A stretch of 64,000 bases of DNA from NCBI GenBank assembly GCA_028583405.1, contig CM053246.1:24586412-24650411 (forward strand), given 5' to 3'. The notes under the pieces were generated by a model that was given only the letters and a program-made list of their open reading frames with translations, made no database searches and had not been told where the DNA came from. The translations under genes were made by a program, and so were the position numbers. The DNA is from Pogonophryne albipinna (Eukaryota > Chordata > Actinopteri > Perciformes > Artedidraconidae). Positions 12,351 to 32,719 of the stretch are shown here, piece by piece (position 1 is the first letter of the stretch; every line of letters starts with the position of its first letter).

Positions 12351-15300
12351 GGTTGATTTTGGTCAAACCCACCAACGCAACTCGACGTCTTGACTCAACG
12401 GCTGAAGTTTTCCATGATGGGGACCACGAGCATTGTACCTCAGGGGGTCCAGCTCCTCCGACAAAAACTCCTGATGGGATGCGTGATCAATACTCAGGCA
12501 CCTCTGGGGAAGCATCCTCTTCACTGCAGGAGACGAGTCCCGAAAGATCTAATGGGATCAGTCCATCAAGAGATTCAGCACAAAACCTAACCTTATCACA
12601 GCTGAGCGATCAGGACTGGCTGCTGCTTTGTGGCCAGGTTAGCAGCGTAGGAGATGATTCAGCCTTAGCGGGGAGAGCAGGGACCAGTGTGGGACATCCA
12701 AACCATGACAGGTGTGGTTGTTCCTGTACAGATGCTAGCCAACATCCAGAGGGTTTTAGTTTTCATCTTCAATCAAAGCAGGGCACAGTCCAGGATGATA
12801 GCCTCATGAAAGTTTCAGACAAGAGAAGCCTTTCATCTTCACCTTACACCCTGCCTTTCTATCAAAGCACCCAAGCTTCGACCACTTGCCAGGTGTTACC
12901 ACAGCAAACAAACCAAAGGGATCTTTTAAAACCTGACACAAACCATACACAGGATAACTTCCTCCCCCTCCAGTTCAGAGACCAAGAAGGTCGAAAGGAG
13001 CAGTTGCAGCAACAGCCTTGCAATCATTTTAAACTTAGAGACACCAACCAAGCAACTTTATTCAACATTCCTCTGAGTTCCATTGAATGTGCCAAAACAA
13101 ATCAGAACCCTGCTGTCCCCGCAGACCTCAACTGGAGAGAGCTTTTCGGCAAAGAGCCTCTGTTAGTCCAGCAACGTCAAAAGCGAGACTCTCGCTGCTC
13201 GATGAGTACTGATCAGAATAGCAAGACACCTGGAGACCCCTCCATCGTCCGCAAGTGCCGTCATCTCCCCTGCAACCCTTTAACCAGCACTGTGCAGAGG
13301 TCGTCTACTCCAGCTAGTAACAAAAGTGTGCAGTCCTTCACCACCAGCCAGTACAGCTCACTTGAGAACCAGGATGTAGTGGCAGAAAGAGCCAGACAGC
13401 GACAAAGTCAGGTACACAAATTATCTCTAAATGATGTCGGTTACGGACCTTTTGTAGGAGATTGATATCCAACCAATTAAATAATGAGTATGAAAGGTTT
13501 CTTTTTCAAATTTGCGTGATAACACTTCCTACATCTTTAAAAAATACACATATTACCTATCTGTAATTAAAAGGTAGCAGCAACAACAAAACAAAAGATG
13601 TTAGACAACATGCTATTAACAAGATAGTTATTGCATTGATTTTTACATTTACATCAATATTTTCTACCAAAACCAGACAGAATCTTTGAATGGCAAGTCC
13701 AATTCCTGATTGTAGAAGTCAACAATATTTGTTTATGTTGCTCAGAATAGTAGGGTTTCTGAAAAATTACAATGCAAGTGATGAGTCTTTCTTATTTTTG
13801 CAGACAAACTCTCAGCAGCTCAGTGGGTCGAGGTTCTCCCTCCCCAAACACACTCCTCCACCAACTCATGACATCGGGATCAACGGGAACGCAGTGCGAC
13901 CGCTAAGCAGCCATGGCACTTTAAGATCCAGCCTTTCAGATCTCCACTCAGGCCAACAGCCTCTCCAGCTCCTTCACAGTGCCATCCTGGAGGACGCGTT
14001 TTCCAAAGTAATCAGAGAAGATTCCAGTAAGGCCAACAGTGAGAACCTGAGCAGGGAGGAAGGCAGCGTACCACGGAAGAAGACCAAGGACATTAGCTAC
14101 CGGCTGGGTCAGAGAAAAGTTCTCTTTGGGAAGCGCAAGCAGCTGAGCGATTACGCGTTGGTCTGTGGGATGTTTGGCATTATTGTCATGGTGATCGAGA
14201 CTGAGCTGTCAAGGGAATTTTACACCAAGGTACTTGAGTCCTCCATAAACCCACTTTATTTTTAAATATAACAGATGAACAAAGAAGTGTAATGTAGAGC
14301 AGAAAAAGTTTCACATGTTTCTTTGATGTACTACCTGATCAGAGGCTAAACCATAGACGGTATAGGGCTAAACAAACGGCTGCCCTATAGTGCCACAATA
14401 GCAACTGAGTCGCAACATTGAAAGCCCGATGAGCAACTTTATTTCAATAAAGAGCCCTAGCTTTGAAAAAATCCATTGATTTGAGGGCAAACATCACCTA
14501 TTTTTATTTCATCATTTAATTATTTGTTTAAATGACTGGTTTATGTGCCTTTGCACCGTGAATTCCCTTATTTGTGATAATAACGTTTTCCTTGACTTTT
14601 TATTTTGGTTCGTAAGTGTGTCTTCAAAATGTAATGCAATGACCATTTAATCTCCATTATTTACACAGGAATCCATATATTCATATGTCCTGAAAGGTCT
14701 GATCAGCCTCTCTACTGCCATTCTTCTTGGACTCATTGTGATGTACCATGCAAGGGAAATCCAGGTATGTGGAATAATTCAAATAAATCAGTGCATACCT
14801 GTGTGCATCTTGGTTTACCCTTATTATTACCCAGGAGAACACTTTGACTTATTTTCGAAATATTTAAAAATAATTAAAATCTTCCGTCCAAACAAATATT
14901 CATCATCATTTTTCTCTGCTTTCGAGGTTAGATCATGTCTTTTAATATACAATATTAATTAGGTTCCCCTACAATCTTCTCCCTGCAGCTCTTCATGGTG
15001 GACAACGGAGCCGACGATTGGAGGATAGCAATGACCTTTGAGCGGATTCTCTTTGTAGCGTTCGAGCTCCTTATCTGTGCCATCCATCCGATCCCAGGTC
15101 AGTATGTGTTCACCTGGACTGCTCGCCTGGCTTTCAGCTACACAGCATCAGTGGCGGACGCTGACATCGACATCATCCTCTCCGTGCCGATGTTCCTGCG
15201 GCTCTACCTCATCGGCCGGGTCATGCTGCTCCACAGCAAGCTGTTCACCGACGCTTCCTCCCGCAGCATCGGGGCGCTCAACAAGATCAGCTTTGACACT

Positions 15301-18006
15301 CGTTTTGTCATGAAGACTCTGATGACCATCTGCCCCGGCACAGTCCTGCTGGTCTTCAGTGTGTCCTGTTGGATCATCGCAGCGTGGACCGTGCGTGTGT
15401 GTGAGAGGTACAGCAGCTTTAAACTCCTGAACGTCTCAGTCTTCCTTTTCTTTCTTTAGTAACCAACAGTGGTGGAGGGTAACTAAGTAGTAAGTAACAC
15501 TTAGGGATTGTACTTAGTTATTACCATTTTCTGTTGGTTTGAAGGCCTTATACTCCACCAATCTCAGAGGCAACTATTGTACCTCTACTCTTACATTGAT
15601 TTAATAACTTTAGGCCCTAGTCATTTGCCAATTTAGTTTAATAACACAACATATGATTCATAATTTAATTATTTCAATAGGCATTTATTGACCCAGCTGA
15701 AGGAATTTCACAAGCTCTCCATGAATATATTAATATAATAAATAAATACATTATTTTGCGTTAAGTACATTTTGATACTAACATTTTTGTTTAAGTAACT
15801 TTTTTAATGACTTTGGTTGTATTCCTGCTTTAACCAGGTAAAATATCTGAGTACCGCTTTCACCTTCAAATGAGATGTAATTTTGAGTAATGCATAAGTT
15901 TAGTGTTAGTCTGCTTTTTAATCTTCTTACGTTAAGAAGAATAACTGAGCAAGACATCTCTCAGACCTTTCAGATTTACATCCAGGTGTCATGCCTCCAC
16001 AGGTATCACGATGCTCAAGAGGTGACCAGTACATTTCTCGGAGCAATGTGGCTGGTCTCCATCACCTTCCTGTCCATCGGGTACGGCGACATGGTCCCTC
16101 ACACCTACTGTGGGAAGGGAGTTTGCCTGCTGACAGGAATCATGGTGAGATAGGCACAATACAACTGGCATGTAGTGAAGAGTAATCCCAAACAATCTGT
16201 GTCCTTCAATTATCAAGTTAATGTAATACATTTTAATGACTTAAAAGGGGTAAAAAACGAATACAAATTACATGAAGCACGAATCATAGGAAAAATACAC
16301 AAATACGTTTAACTGTTTTATATTTACCAGTTTACATAACAAAATCCATAATTTCTGCTTAATGAAGCTTGAATCTTGTTTGGTTTCATAACAATGTTTC
16401 TTAAATACCATAAAGATGACTCTATTAATAGTGAAAATATAGTTGGTGGTAATGTAACAATACAGTGTCACTAACCACTGCTCTTCTCCACAGGGAGCCG
16501 GCTGCACGGCTTTAGTGGTCGCTGTTGTTGCAAGGAAGTCCGAACTCACCAGAGCCGAAAAGCACGTCCATAACTTCATGTTGGATACTCAGCTGTACAA
16601 AAAGGTAATGATTGTATTTTTGTTAATATAGACAGAACTGCAGATTAAACGTAAAATACTGTTTTGTTTTTTTGGGGCCATGTCTGGTCAGTTTCTGTCT
16701 AATTTCGGTGACAAAGACCTTTAGAGAGAAACCTCATCAACACACATTACTCACTGTAAATGTTACTGGAGACAGTTAATTAGATCCCTCTATCTGCATG
16801 ATACTCTCCCATCCACAGGTAAAAAACACAGCAGCCAATGTGTTGAGGGAGACTTGGCTTATTTACAAAAACACCAAGCTGGTCAAGAAGATTGATCGTG
16901 CCAGAGTACGCCACCATCAGCGTAAATTCCTGCAAGCCATCCACCAGTAGGTGTACACATGTCATCACCATGAAGTCTCGAGTAAAGACAACATCAAATT
17001 GATAGTTACAACTGGAATGTATACATTGTTGTCACCCTTTGCTCTTATAAACGTATTTAATTGGTTTCTAATATATTAACAAGGGGTAATGTGTTCTTAA
17101 TTCATGTGTCCTTTGTGGGGTTTGATACTGACTCCAAGTTAAACTGGTTTACACATGATCCATCCAAGGTTGTGACTTACTTTGTCAAAGATAAACCTTA
17201 CTCTGCATTTATTTTGAATGGAACAAAACATGACTTTGATTCTTATTTTCTATTTCAGACTGCGAAGAGTCAAAATGGAGCAAAGGAAACTAACTGATCA
17301 GGCCAATACAGTTTGTGACCTTGCCAAGGTTTGTAAAAGCACTGTATGTTGTTGAGTTTGTCACTATAGGGCTGTCTTCAGTGTTTTTGCCAGATGAAAC
17401 CAAAAGTATGTAGCTTACCATAACTTAATCCAAGTAAACCATATTACGAAATGTCCACTGAAATAGGGTTTACATGTTACCACTTACAAAGATGTGGTCG
17501 TCTGTTGTTTATCTACTATGCCAGGGCATTGATAGGTGACAAAACAGATTTTTGTTTCCTGGGGAAGTGAGATTTTGTATCTTTTCAAAAAAAATTACAA
17601 CATTTCTGCATTTATGATGTATGTAAAGATGAGGAGATAAGTTCCCCGCTCCACTTACCCTGATGATGACTCGTGCTGTAAAATGTGTGAATGAACTGTC
17701 CTCCCTGTTGCTTTGCAGACCCAGAACATGATGTACGATCTGGTGTTGGAGCTTCAACATCGAAGTGAGGAGCTGGACAGGAGGATTGTAGCTCTGGAAG
17801 AGAAACTGGATTCCATCCTTCTCAGTGTGCAGTCGCTTCCCGTTGTGCTTTCTCAAGCAATAACAAAGCTACAAAAGGATTTCCTGGACGACTTGGCCTG
17901 TCGCGTCCATTTCCTGTCATCCTCCCTGAGCTCCGAGTGCTGTTCAGTCCCTGCCAGGCAGCTTTGTCCAGGACCCACCACACCAGAGACACCATACAGC
18001 TCATAG
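12347..18006 (+). CDS. kcnn1: kcnn1 (SK1-type small-conductance calcium-activated potassium channel), complete coding region
   Basis: Voltage-independent K+ channel of the plasma membrane, opened by Ca2+ through bound calmodulin; it shapes neuronal afterhyperpolarisation. Coding exons: 12347-13411, 13804-14229, 14669-14764, 14989-15407, 16003-16144, 16494-16604, 16819-16946, 17259-17328 and 17719-18006, all phase-consistent, giving about 914 residues. Residues 1-452 are a hydrophilic Ser/Thr/Gln-rich region; the SK core then starts at SYRLGQRK. S1 lies near 472-490, S2 501-525, S3 548-566, S4 597-612, S5 638-661, the pore with GYGD at 695-698, and S6 708-731. The calmodulin-binding region ([15 protein letters not shown] to about 815) and a coiled coil ([18 protein letters not shown]) follow. 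SK1 rather than SK2/3 is inferred mainly from the ccdc124 neighbour. The long N-terminus is SK3-like in size, so the paralogue assignment is less sure than the family. Poly(A) candidates at about 18125 and 18728. Confidence 0.92.
15465..15890. repeat. Degenerate dispersed repeat in kcnn1 intron
   Basis: The intron opens with CAGTGGTGGAGGGTAACTAA and has TAAGTACATTTTGATAC and AAGTAACTTTTTTAA farther on. This resembles a common fish MITE family rich in AAGTA/TACTT words. The ends are eroded and the limits approximate. No coding content. Confidence 0.4.
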
Positions 18007-19112
18007 GCCTCACTCTGTGGCTTTCCTTGTAGTCTGGAAACTTTGTTCATGCTGGGAAGGATTTTCTCAACATGCACACTCTTCTTTTAAGTAGCGCTCT
18101 GCTACACATTTTTACAGTTACACAAATAAACCCCTGGGAGTAATAGCTCTTACTGAGCAGCCCAAATGACAAGGGAAGTGCTTTAGTGAGGGGATTCTCG
18201 GCTAAGGGAAGATCATTTTTTTTCCGTTTCCTCAGAGGTTCACAGTTACTGTATAGTCAGGACTGGGTTTTCAGCTACAAATAGACACACATTAGTAGAG
18301 TCTCTTAGGAAGCAATAGGAAGATGATTTTTAAGGTATAGAGTCTAAGTGTGTTAGTTCCCAAGTAATTAAGAAATGAGGAATACATTTTTCCCTTATTC
18401 TCGAGCTTACATACCTCAAATGGATAAGTATTTATTTTTGATGTCTACTAATCAACTCTTTTGCAATATTTCTTTCTGAAAGAAATCTAACATTAGGGAA
18501 ATGGAGATTGTCCTTAAAATATGGACAGCACTTTTGAATATGTGCATTACATGATGTCACTCACTATACATGAACAAGTTAAACTTATGATCATTATTAT
18601 ATAATTATGTATTATTATAAAAATATCCTAAAAATCCCTGTTTCAGTTGGAAAATGTTTTCCTATGATGACCTAGCAACAGTTTATTTTAAAGTTGTAGG
18701 CATACAAATATTGAGAACCTGCAATAGAAATAAAGTAAATCTATAATTATTAAATTGTTAACATTATATATAGCTCTGAAATCTTCCTTTGTGTTTCACT
18801 GGCCTTAGCCTACAACATTAATAGAACCTTAGGACCTACTTTATTTTGATTTTCATAGCAGCAACATACAGTATCAGCATCTTGCCGAATACAAAAGCAA
18901 TAAAGACTTTTTCCCAAGATCTCTGTTGTAGGATGTTTCATGTTTGCATTTGCAGGATGGCCAGGACCATAAGGGCAGGACTCTGAATTGAATGGCATCA
19001 CACAAACTATTGCAAATTGTATAACACAGAGATTAAAGTTTAAGGAAGTCCATTAGTTTGTCAGACAAACAAGCTGTCTTACTAAAAAGTGACTTTAGAG
19101 GGCCAGACTTAA

Positions 19113-19411
19113 AGGTAGGGTAGGTAATTCACTTCAGAAACACTTTTTGTTATATTCCATGGAATGCTCTTAACATCCCGATAGCAATGAATACATGACA
19201 TGCTTTGACAATAAATACATAAAAAAACGTCATCTGTGGAAGCCGTGGCACAATCTGTGCACAAATTTATCTCGTGCCCTCATTGGTCATGTGTGCGTTC
19301 GTTTGTGTTGGAGGAGGGAAGTCAGAAGGAAGGGGCAGATTTTTTTCGGCTGCGTACTTTCAAATTCTAGCGCACTAGAGCTGTTTTTTTCCATTCTTAC
19401 CTACCCTACCT
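19113..19411. mobile_element. TTAA-flanked MITE (piggyBac/Kolobok-like), 299 bp
   Basis: Terminal inverted repeats AGGTAGGGTAGGTAA at the left and TTACCTACCCTACCT at the right are exact complements. Each end abuts TTAA (19109-19112 and 19412-19415), the target duplication of piggyBac and Kolobok families. The interior is non-coding. Confidence 0.85.
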
Positions 19412-19537
19412 TTAAGCTAGAAATGCTGTGGATCAAGTTTAGTATAAAGCCACTAAATAAAGATAATCAGATATGGCAAATGACAAAGGCATCATATTGC
19501 ACATTGTGTGTGTGTGTATCAGTGTGTAGCGTTAAGG

Positions 19538-19540
<3 letters not shown>

Positions 19541-19581
<41 letters not shown>
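19541..19581 (+). repeat. (CA)n microsatellite
   Basis: About 20 uninterrupted CA units follow a short (TG)n tract at 19506-19517. Confidence 0.95.
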
Positions 19582-19584
<3 letters not shown>

Positions 19585-19900
19585 TCCTCTCAAACAAACA
19601 CCTGCCTCTTATTTCCAGTGCACTAGTTTGAATTGAGTTGGCTTCATTGACTTTCAGCTCCCGCCAAACTGAAGGGAAGGTAATTACACATAATTATTTA
19701 GACAAGATTATAAGGTCAATATGGGGCTCCACATAAACGTTTAATATATTGAGACGATAAGGTCAAAGAACCAAACTAATTGTGAAAATAAATAACGAAG
19801 CAGTAACATGTAAAAACACGATAAACAGCTTTTCAGTGGGGTTGTTTACCAGAACACCATCTGTCTGTCCCATGGTTACCCGTTTACGGTGCCCTTCATA

Positions 19901-20214
19901 ATCTCGCGATACATCTCCGGAGGCAAGCTGCACCCACGAGAATGTCGTTTCGCGCGCTGAAGCTAAGCTCCAGTCACATTTCAGATTGAAAGGTCTGCTA
20001 GCCAATGAACTCGAGTTGTTTAGAGCAAATTAGCCAATGGGGAAGCTGTATTATTAGAGCAGGCGGGATATCAAAGTCTTGAAGAATAACTCATTGATCA
20101 ACCTCCAACAAGGCAGAGTTGCTTGTGCAAACCTCATACACAAATTAGTTACGGAAAACGTGCGCGTTACTCCGTAAACCTCTATTTCTTGTTTTCACTT
20201 GGACGAACCATCAG
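19901..20214 (+). promoter_or_regulatory. uhrf1 promoter and non-coding first exon
   Basis: Upstream of the donor at 20214 (TCAG|GTAAAG) lie ATCTCGCGAT (19901-19910), an E2F-type TTTCGCGC (19948-19955), two CCAAT boxes (20002 and 20033) and a second E2F-like GGCGGGA (20062-20068). This is a typical proliferation-gene promoter, and uhrf1 is a known E2F target. The transcription start is probably near 20090-20120, with the 5' UTR exon ending at 20214. The next acceptor in the right place is 22501-22503, before the ATG exon. Exon limits other than the donor are inferred. Confidence 0.65.
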
Positions 20215-21295
20215 GTAAAGCAGATTTCTTCTCGTGTTAAAATAACTTTTAAAATGGTACTCATTGAAATCTTCTCACAGTAACTTGGCTAGCTCACTAT
20301 GGTTAGCTAACTTCACAAAGTCTTACCTCGTTTCTGTTTGGCTTACCTACCGAGCAAGCAAAATGTAAAATTGTAAATTAAATATTTTGTCACTGGGAGA
20401 GTTTTGTTTGCTGTTGAATGTACTCTCAATTCTCTGTGCTAACCTAACGTTGTTGAAAGGGTTCGAACAATAAGTTGTAACGTGGTTTGCTGAAACATAA
20501 AGCATTGATAGGTGCATGATGAACTTGACTTGAGCTGTTGTTTATCTGTAGTATTACCACATACTGCCTAACACATGGTGAAATAACTAGCTTTGGCAAT
20601 TCACCGCTTCCTTAGAAGCAAAACACACCACGCCAATATCCAAACACTGTATTTATTTTTCAGTTTTCCCGTGTTGAAAAAACGACTCATATTTTGTCTA
20701 CATTTTGTTTAAATGGAATGATCTCGGGAAATGAACTCATATCAGGAGAGAGGAAGTCGTTTTTGTGTCAATGTTGTTGGTGATGTTTTGTTCAAGGGTT
20801 TATTCGAGCCAGCAGAGCGACCAACATCTCAGCTGAGAACTCAAAGTAAAAACCAAGCAGCCATCGAGCTCAGTGTTTACCACCGAGAAAGAACAACACA
20901 CGGCTTATGCAAGTAGAGGAGCGTTTAAGTACAGTTATAATCGATTCCATGGTGCACATAAGGTAGTATTTCGGTGTGTTTTATTGTGAGAGACTGAAGG
21001 CACATTGTTTGCTAGCGCTCCCTCCCGTCCGGATGTGCTGCTCAGTTTTAAAATAACTGGGAGTGGCCTCAGCTCAGTTTCCCGCACTGTATTTAAATCA
21101 GCCTGTTCCCTCCCTTTCTGATTCTCTGTTCAAGTGACAGCCCAGTGCTGACAGAAACGCAATACACGGACCAACACTGATATGGTCATATTCCCTCTGC
21201 TGATTACCATTTCATTTTCCTTTTTAACTGAATTCATTTCATTTACATCATTTTAATGATTTAATTGGCAGGAACTCTATGATGGATAGGTAGGT

Positions 21296-21400
21296 AGGTA
21301 GGTACTTTATTGATCCCAATTTGGGAAGTTTTTTCGTTGCAGCAGCATAAAAAACACAAGGCAATGTACACAAGAGAAACGAAGACACAGAAATAAACAG
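21296..21400 (-). repeat. Reverse-oriented retroelement 3'-tail repeat
   Basis: TACTTTATTGATCCCAATTT followed by TTGCAGCAGCATAAAAAACA, the same consensus as at 4311-4410. It is preceded by GGTAGGTAGGTAGGTA (21286-21301), a short microsatellite typical of retroelement tails. Read on the minus strand it ends in AATAAAGTA repeats. The family is not resolved. Confidence 0.55.
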
Positions 21401-21694
21401 TCCAATATATTTCATACATATGAATAAAATAGCATTTAAAAAGATAAAACAAATATAATTCAGGATATTATTGTGCAAGAATGGATTATCCAATAGTGTG
21501 ATTTTAAGTCCAGTTGTTAAGAGAAGCTATGGAGCGGACAGTTCTCTTCCGGCCAGAGGTGATTTGTTATAGAGAATAATGTCCATGCAATGATTATGAA
21601 AAGCAACAATCCACAATGAAATTCTTTCTTTTTTTTGTGTATTGAAAACTTACAAGCTGATATGTGGCCACCTCAGCATTAACATTGCCTTTGG

Positions 21695-21875
21695 GAGGCG
21701 TGTGGCACAGTGGGTAGAGCGATGGTGTTCGGATCAAGGGAGCACAGGTTCAAACCCCACTGCAGTCAGCATGCCGTTGTGTCCCTGAGACACTTCACCC
21801 CAAATTGCTCGTGTGGGGATTGCCCCCAGTATTGAGTATGTAAGTCGCTTTGGATAAAAGCGTCTAACAACTGAC
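21695..21875 (+). mobile_element. tRNA-derived SINE with L2-like 3' tail
   Basis: A tRNA-like head with A-box-like GTGGCACAGTGGGTAGAGCG and B-box GGTTCAAACCCC is followed by the common fish SINE/L2 tail TAAGTCGCTTTGGATAAAAG CGTCTAAC. It lies in uhrf1 intron 1. It is not a functional tRNA: there is no acceptor-stem pairing. Confidence 0.8.
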
Positions 21876-22513
21876 ATGTCATGTGTAATGCCTTTCTAGT
21901 TTGAAGAGTCACAATCAGTGGATCTGTATTGTTCTCTGTAAGGAGGTGTCTTTGATATGGCGCACAAGATATCAGAAACACCTGGCTCAAGATGGTGATA
22001 TCTGCATTGCGAAATGACTTGAATTAGTTTAAAATCATAAAGAAGCCTAAGAATGGTCATTGTGGGTACTACTACGATTTGGACATGCAATTGAAAAGGA
22101 AAGTTATTAATTCTCAAACTATTTAAACTGCTGTGTTGCTTCCATTAAAAAAAAGTGGACAAACCAAATATTAGGATGGGGCAAGGTCATAGTGATGTGC
22201 TATTCAATGCTTTTTATCAGTCTTACTCTATTATTTTTTTAAATCATGTATTACTTACTAAAATGATTTTAATGTGGCTGCAGTTGGATTTAAATGCAAA
22301 TACCAACCAATTAATAGCATACAAATTGTGTTGCTCATGCTGTTGATGATGTGTTTGACAAAACTGGCTTCTATCAGATCACTGACATCTGCTGCTGTTG
22401 TTGATGAAATCATCCATTTAACATGAGTGAATACTCACAGAATCTACTACAACAATTATTATTCTTTTCACTATAATGGTACATGTTTTGATTGTTAACA
22501 CAGGGCAGCTGCA

Positions 22514-29731
<7,218 letters not shown>

Positions 29732-32400
29732 TCATTGGTTCTGCCTACTCTGCCTGGGAGGAAACGCCATGTAAACTGTAAGGGCGTTTTTCAGCAAAGG
29801 CAATAAAGAATCAATCTCTCTTAATATATTTTTTAATGATTTATAAAACTGCAAGTTTTGTGGACTTCAATGCTATCGTTTTTTTACCTTGGATCTGCCA
29901 TGTAGTTAAAGAAAAAAATTTAAATTCCTTTTTGTAATCGCGCCATTACTCCGTTATTTTACTCCCAGCGTTTGATATTGTTCCATTAACTAATGCTAAT
30001 GTTATCCATTCTATCAAATGTTTGTTACCTTTTTAACTAAACCCCTCCATGTTTAGCACTGCTTGTGAGGACGTTAAGTAAAGAGGGGTTGAGCCGTTTG
30101 CTTATTTGGACATTTTCTATACACTGCTATTATAAGAATATGCGTCTCATCTGGTCTGCTGTTAATTTGGCTGTTGTGGGTCAACATGTTAATGCAATTT
30201 AAGAAAAAATTCTGATCTTTTAGTGAGTTATTTCTTTACTGTTTAACTTTGAAATCTGGCCTGACAGTGTTGTGCATCTCCTGGAGCCGTGTGTCTGCGC
30301 TACTTCGTAGATCTCTAGCTAAGGTTGCAATTGACAACCTAGGCAAACATCAACAAACGAGATTGTGCTAACATGATATGTGCACAAAGCTGCTCCAGAA
30401 AATGTAGATGAGGTCGGACTTTCATGCACAAACTAAACCAGTTCTAAGTTGAGTTTTTCTGCTCTTCAGCAGACTGAGAGGAAGTGTCTTGTTGGGGAAC
30501 GTTGTCATCCAATGTGGTTTGATTTTCTACCTTGAATATTGGTTTCTTTAAAAATATTTTCATATAATCCTTTTATATTTGTTAGAGATTTGGTTTAAAA
30601 GTATCCATGAATTTGATTCAACTTTGACAGCTAAAAATGTTGGATTCTTAAGGCCGTTATATAACGTGGTGAAGATTTGAATTTTCTCCCGTTTCAAAAA
30701 GGTTCACTTTGATGAAGTCCAAAGAAAAACAAAAAGTGCTTAACCAAGAGTGTTATGTAGGACACATCTATCTAGTTATTTAGACATTGTCCCCGACACA
30801 ACCTAATTAAGTCTAGAAACGTTATTTGTATTTTCTAAAACATTTAATTTGTACCTTTTCATCTTTTTATAATCTATTACTGCCATCTGTAGGGGGGCTG
30901 TTCAGTCAGATTGTTGTGCCCCCTGTGGTCACTCGTATTACCTGACCTCATTTAGAAAACAGGAAATGCTTGCATTAATAAACTTAAAGGAAATTCCCCA
31001 CACTGCTCCTGAAATTTGATTTTGAATGGACTAGATTATCTGAATTTATTATTGATGACTACTTTTGCCGTTGCCTTTGTCATTTATCAATATTTGGTGT
31101 TGATTTTCAACAGCAGTGTGAGACTATGTCCCTCCACATGCCAGCACTTTGAGTTTTGATGGAGACAAAGGTTTGCATAGACTGGGAAATGTATATTTTC
31201 GGAAATTGTATAATTTTTTTTAGTCCATTTTAGTTTTGATATGTAGTTTTTAGAATTGCTTGCACAAGTTTGGTGCAAAAATTGTCAATACATTTTCAGT
31301 GTTATTCAATAAAAAAGTGAAAATGAAATTTGTTTGTTTTTTAAGGGTACTGTATTTAGGAACATTTACCAAAAAAAACATTTCAAATTGTAATCTTGAA
31401 GGTTTCAGCTGTGGGCTGATTAACTTTGTGTTGATGAAAAATGAAAAGATAAATACTTTACAGGAATACATTTTAAGTGTGGAACTGATTTCAAACTTCA
31501 CAATTTCAATGTTTAAAGGAGCTCAAGACTCAGAAAATAAGTCAATTTACTCTAGAAGTTTATCTTAATCTACGTATGTTTTTATAATTCCAATTGTGTC
31601 GCCTTTTTTCTTTACTAAAGAAATCAATGCTGTGAATTCTCAGAGTATACCAGTATTTCATTGGACAAATTGCAGGAAATATGATGGTATAAATATAATA
31701 TATTAATTATACATTCTGCAACAAACTACATTTCCTCTTCTGGAATAAATAAAGTATGCCTTAAATTCAAAGGAAAGAAAAATAAATACTTCAGGGTTGG
31801 TTAAGTATTTGAAATATCAAAAATATTGACTTATTCCTATTTATATATAAAATATGTATCAGATTTCCCTGTACAAATACATTATCTGCGATTTTTTTTT
31901 TGGATTTATATTTTGTAGGTTCTTTTGTGCATTTTAATGCTACCAAAATGTATTATACTTAGCTAAAAATGTGTATCAGATTGCTTATGCCTTCTACAGA
32001 AAAATTGGGAATATATAAACAAAGTAATTTATAATTTTTATATTAGTATAGGTTTTTTTCTGAATATTTTTTAAATGTTTTATTGTAACCAAAAGAGGTA
32101 GCATGAAAACAATCTATAAACGTTAAAAATGTTTCCCTATACAATTACAAATAATTATATATATTGTTTAAGAAATAATGTTTTTTTTAGGATCTGTTAT
32201 GAATTGTAATGCTACCAAAGATCATTGGATTAATCGGGTTTGAGATAGTCGCTCAGACAATTACATTGGAAGGAAATGGATAAGATACCGAGCATAAGAG
32301 CACGTTCAGGGTTTTGGAACAAGCTGTAACTCTTAGAGAAATGTGTTTAATAACACTGAAAGTATATTCATTTTACTCCTAGTCTACACAGCAGTCCCGG
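29732..32400. other. uhrf1 3' UTR and uhrf1-kdm4b intergenic region
   Basis: The uhrf1 poly(A) signal AATAAA is at 29802. The rest is strongly AT-rich, with several AATAAA words (for example 30977 and 31310). I recognised no gene, tRNA or mobile element with defined ends. The short ORFs here (31087-31568) are AT-rich chance frames. Confidence 0.55.
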
Positions 32401-32719
32401 CATTGTCGACGTGCGTGACGTGACGTGACTCACTATCTATGGTAAGCATTGTAAGCAAAGTAGTACTGAGCGTCTTCTGCCATTGGTTGATGTGTGTGTC
32501 TATAACCAAATAAACCAACCATATCGTTGGGTTGATGAACAAAAATACTTTTATCCGTGTGATTTGACCAATCACAAACCCTGTTTTTTTAGGTGGGCGT
32601 CACTCTAAATAGCCCCTCAGTTAGCTAATGCTAGAGCAACATCCATACAGGGTTTTTTTACAGAACGAAACCAAATCGATAAAAAAAACAAGGAGAGGAC
32701 TATACGTTTGCTGCAGGAG
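32401..32719 (+). promoter_or_regulatory. Likely kdm4b promoter and non-coding first exon
   Basis: A cluster of CRE/AP-1-like sites, TGACGTGACGTGACTCA (32416-32432), is followed by a CCAAT box (about 32568) and a segment ending in GCAGGAG|GTAATA with donor at 32720. The next suitable acceptor is 39619-39621, immediately before the kdm4b start exon. The transcription start is probably around 32600-32640. This is inferred from signals and position; no transcript evidence is available here. Confidence 0.5.

Larger units (their letters stand above)
18007..19900. other. kcnn1 3' UTR and kcnn1-uhrf1 intergenic region
   Basis: AT-rich. AATAAA signals lie near 18125 and 18728, consistent with alternative kcnn1 3' ends. 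A TTAA-flanked MITE (19113-19411) and a (CA)n tract (19541-19581) have their own entries. No gene-like ORF. Confidence 0.5.

Noticed and set aside
21695..21770. tRNA gene
   Set aside because: A and B boxes are visible, but there is no acceptor-stem pairing and the head runs into a SINE tail.
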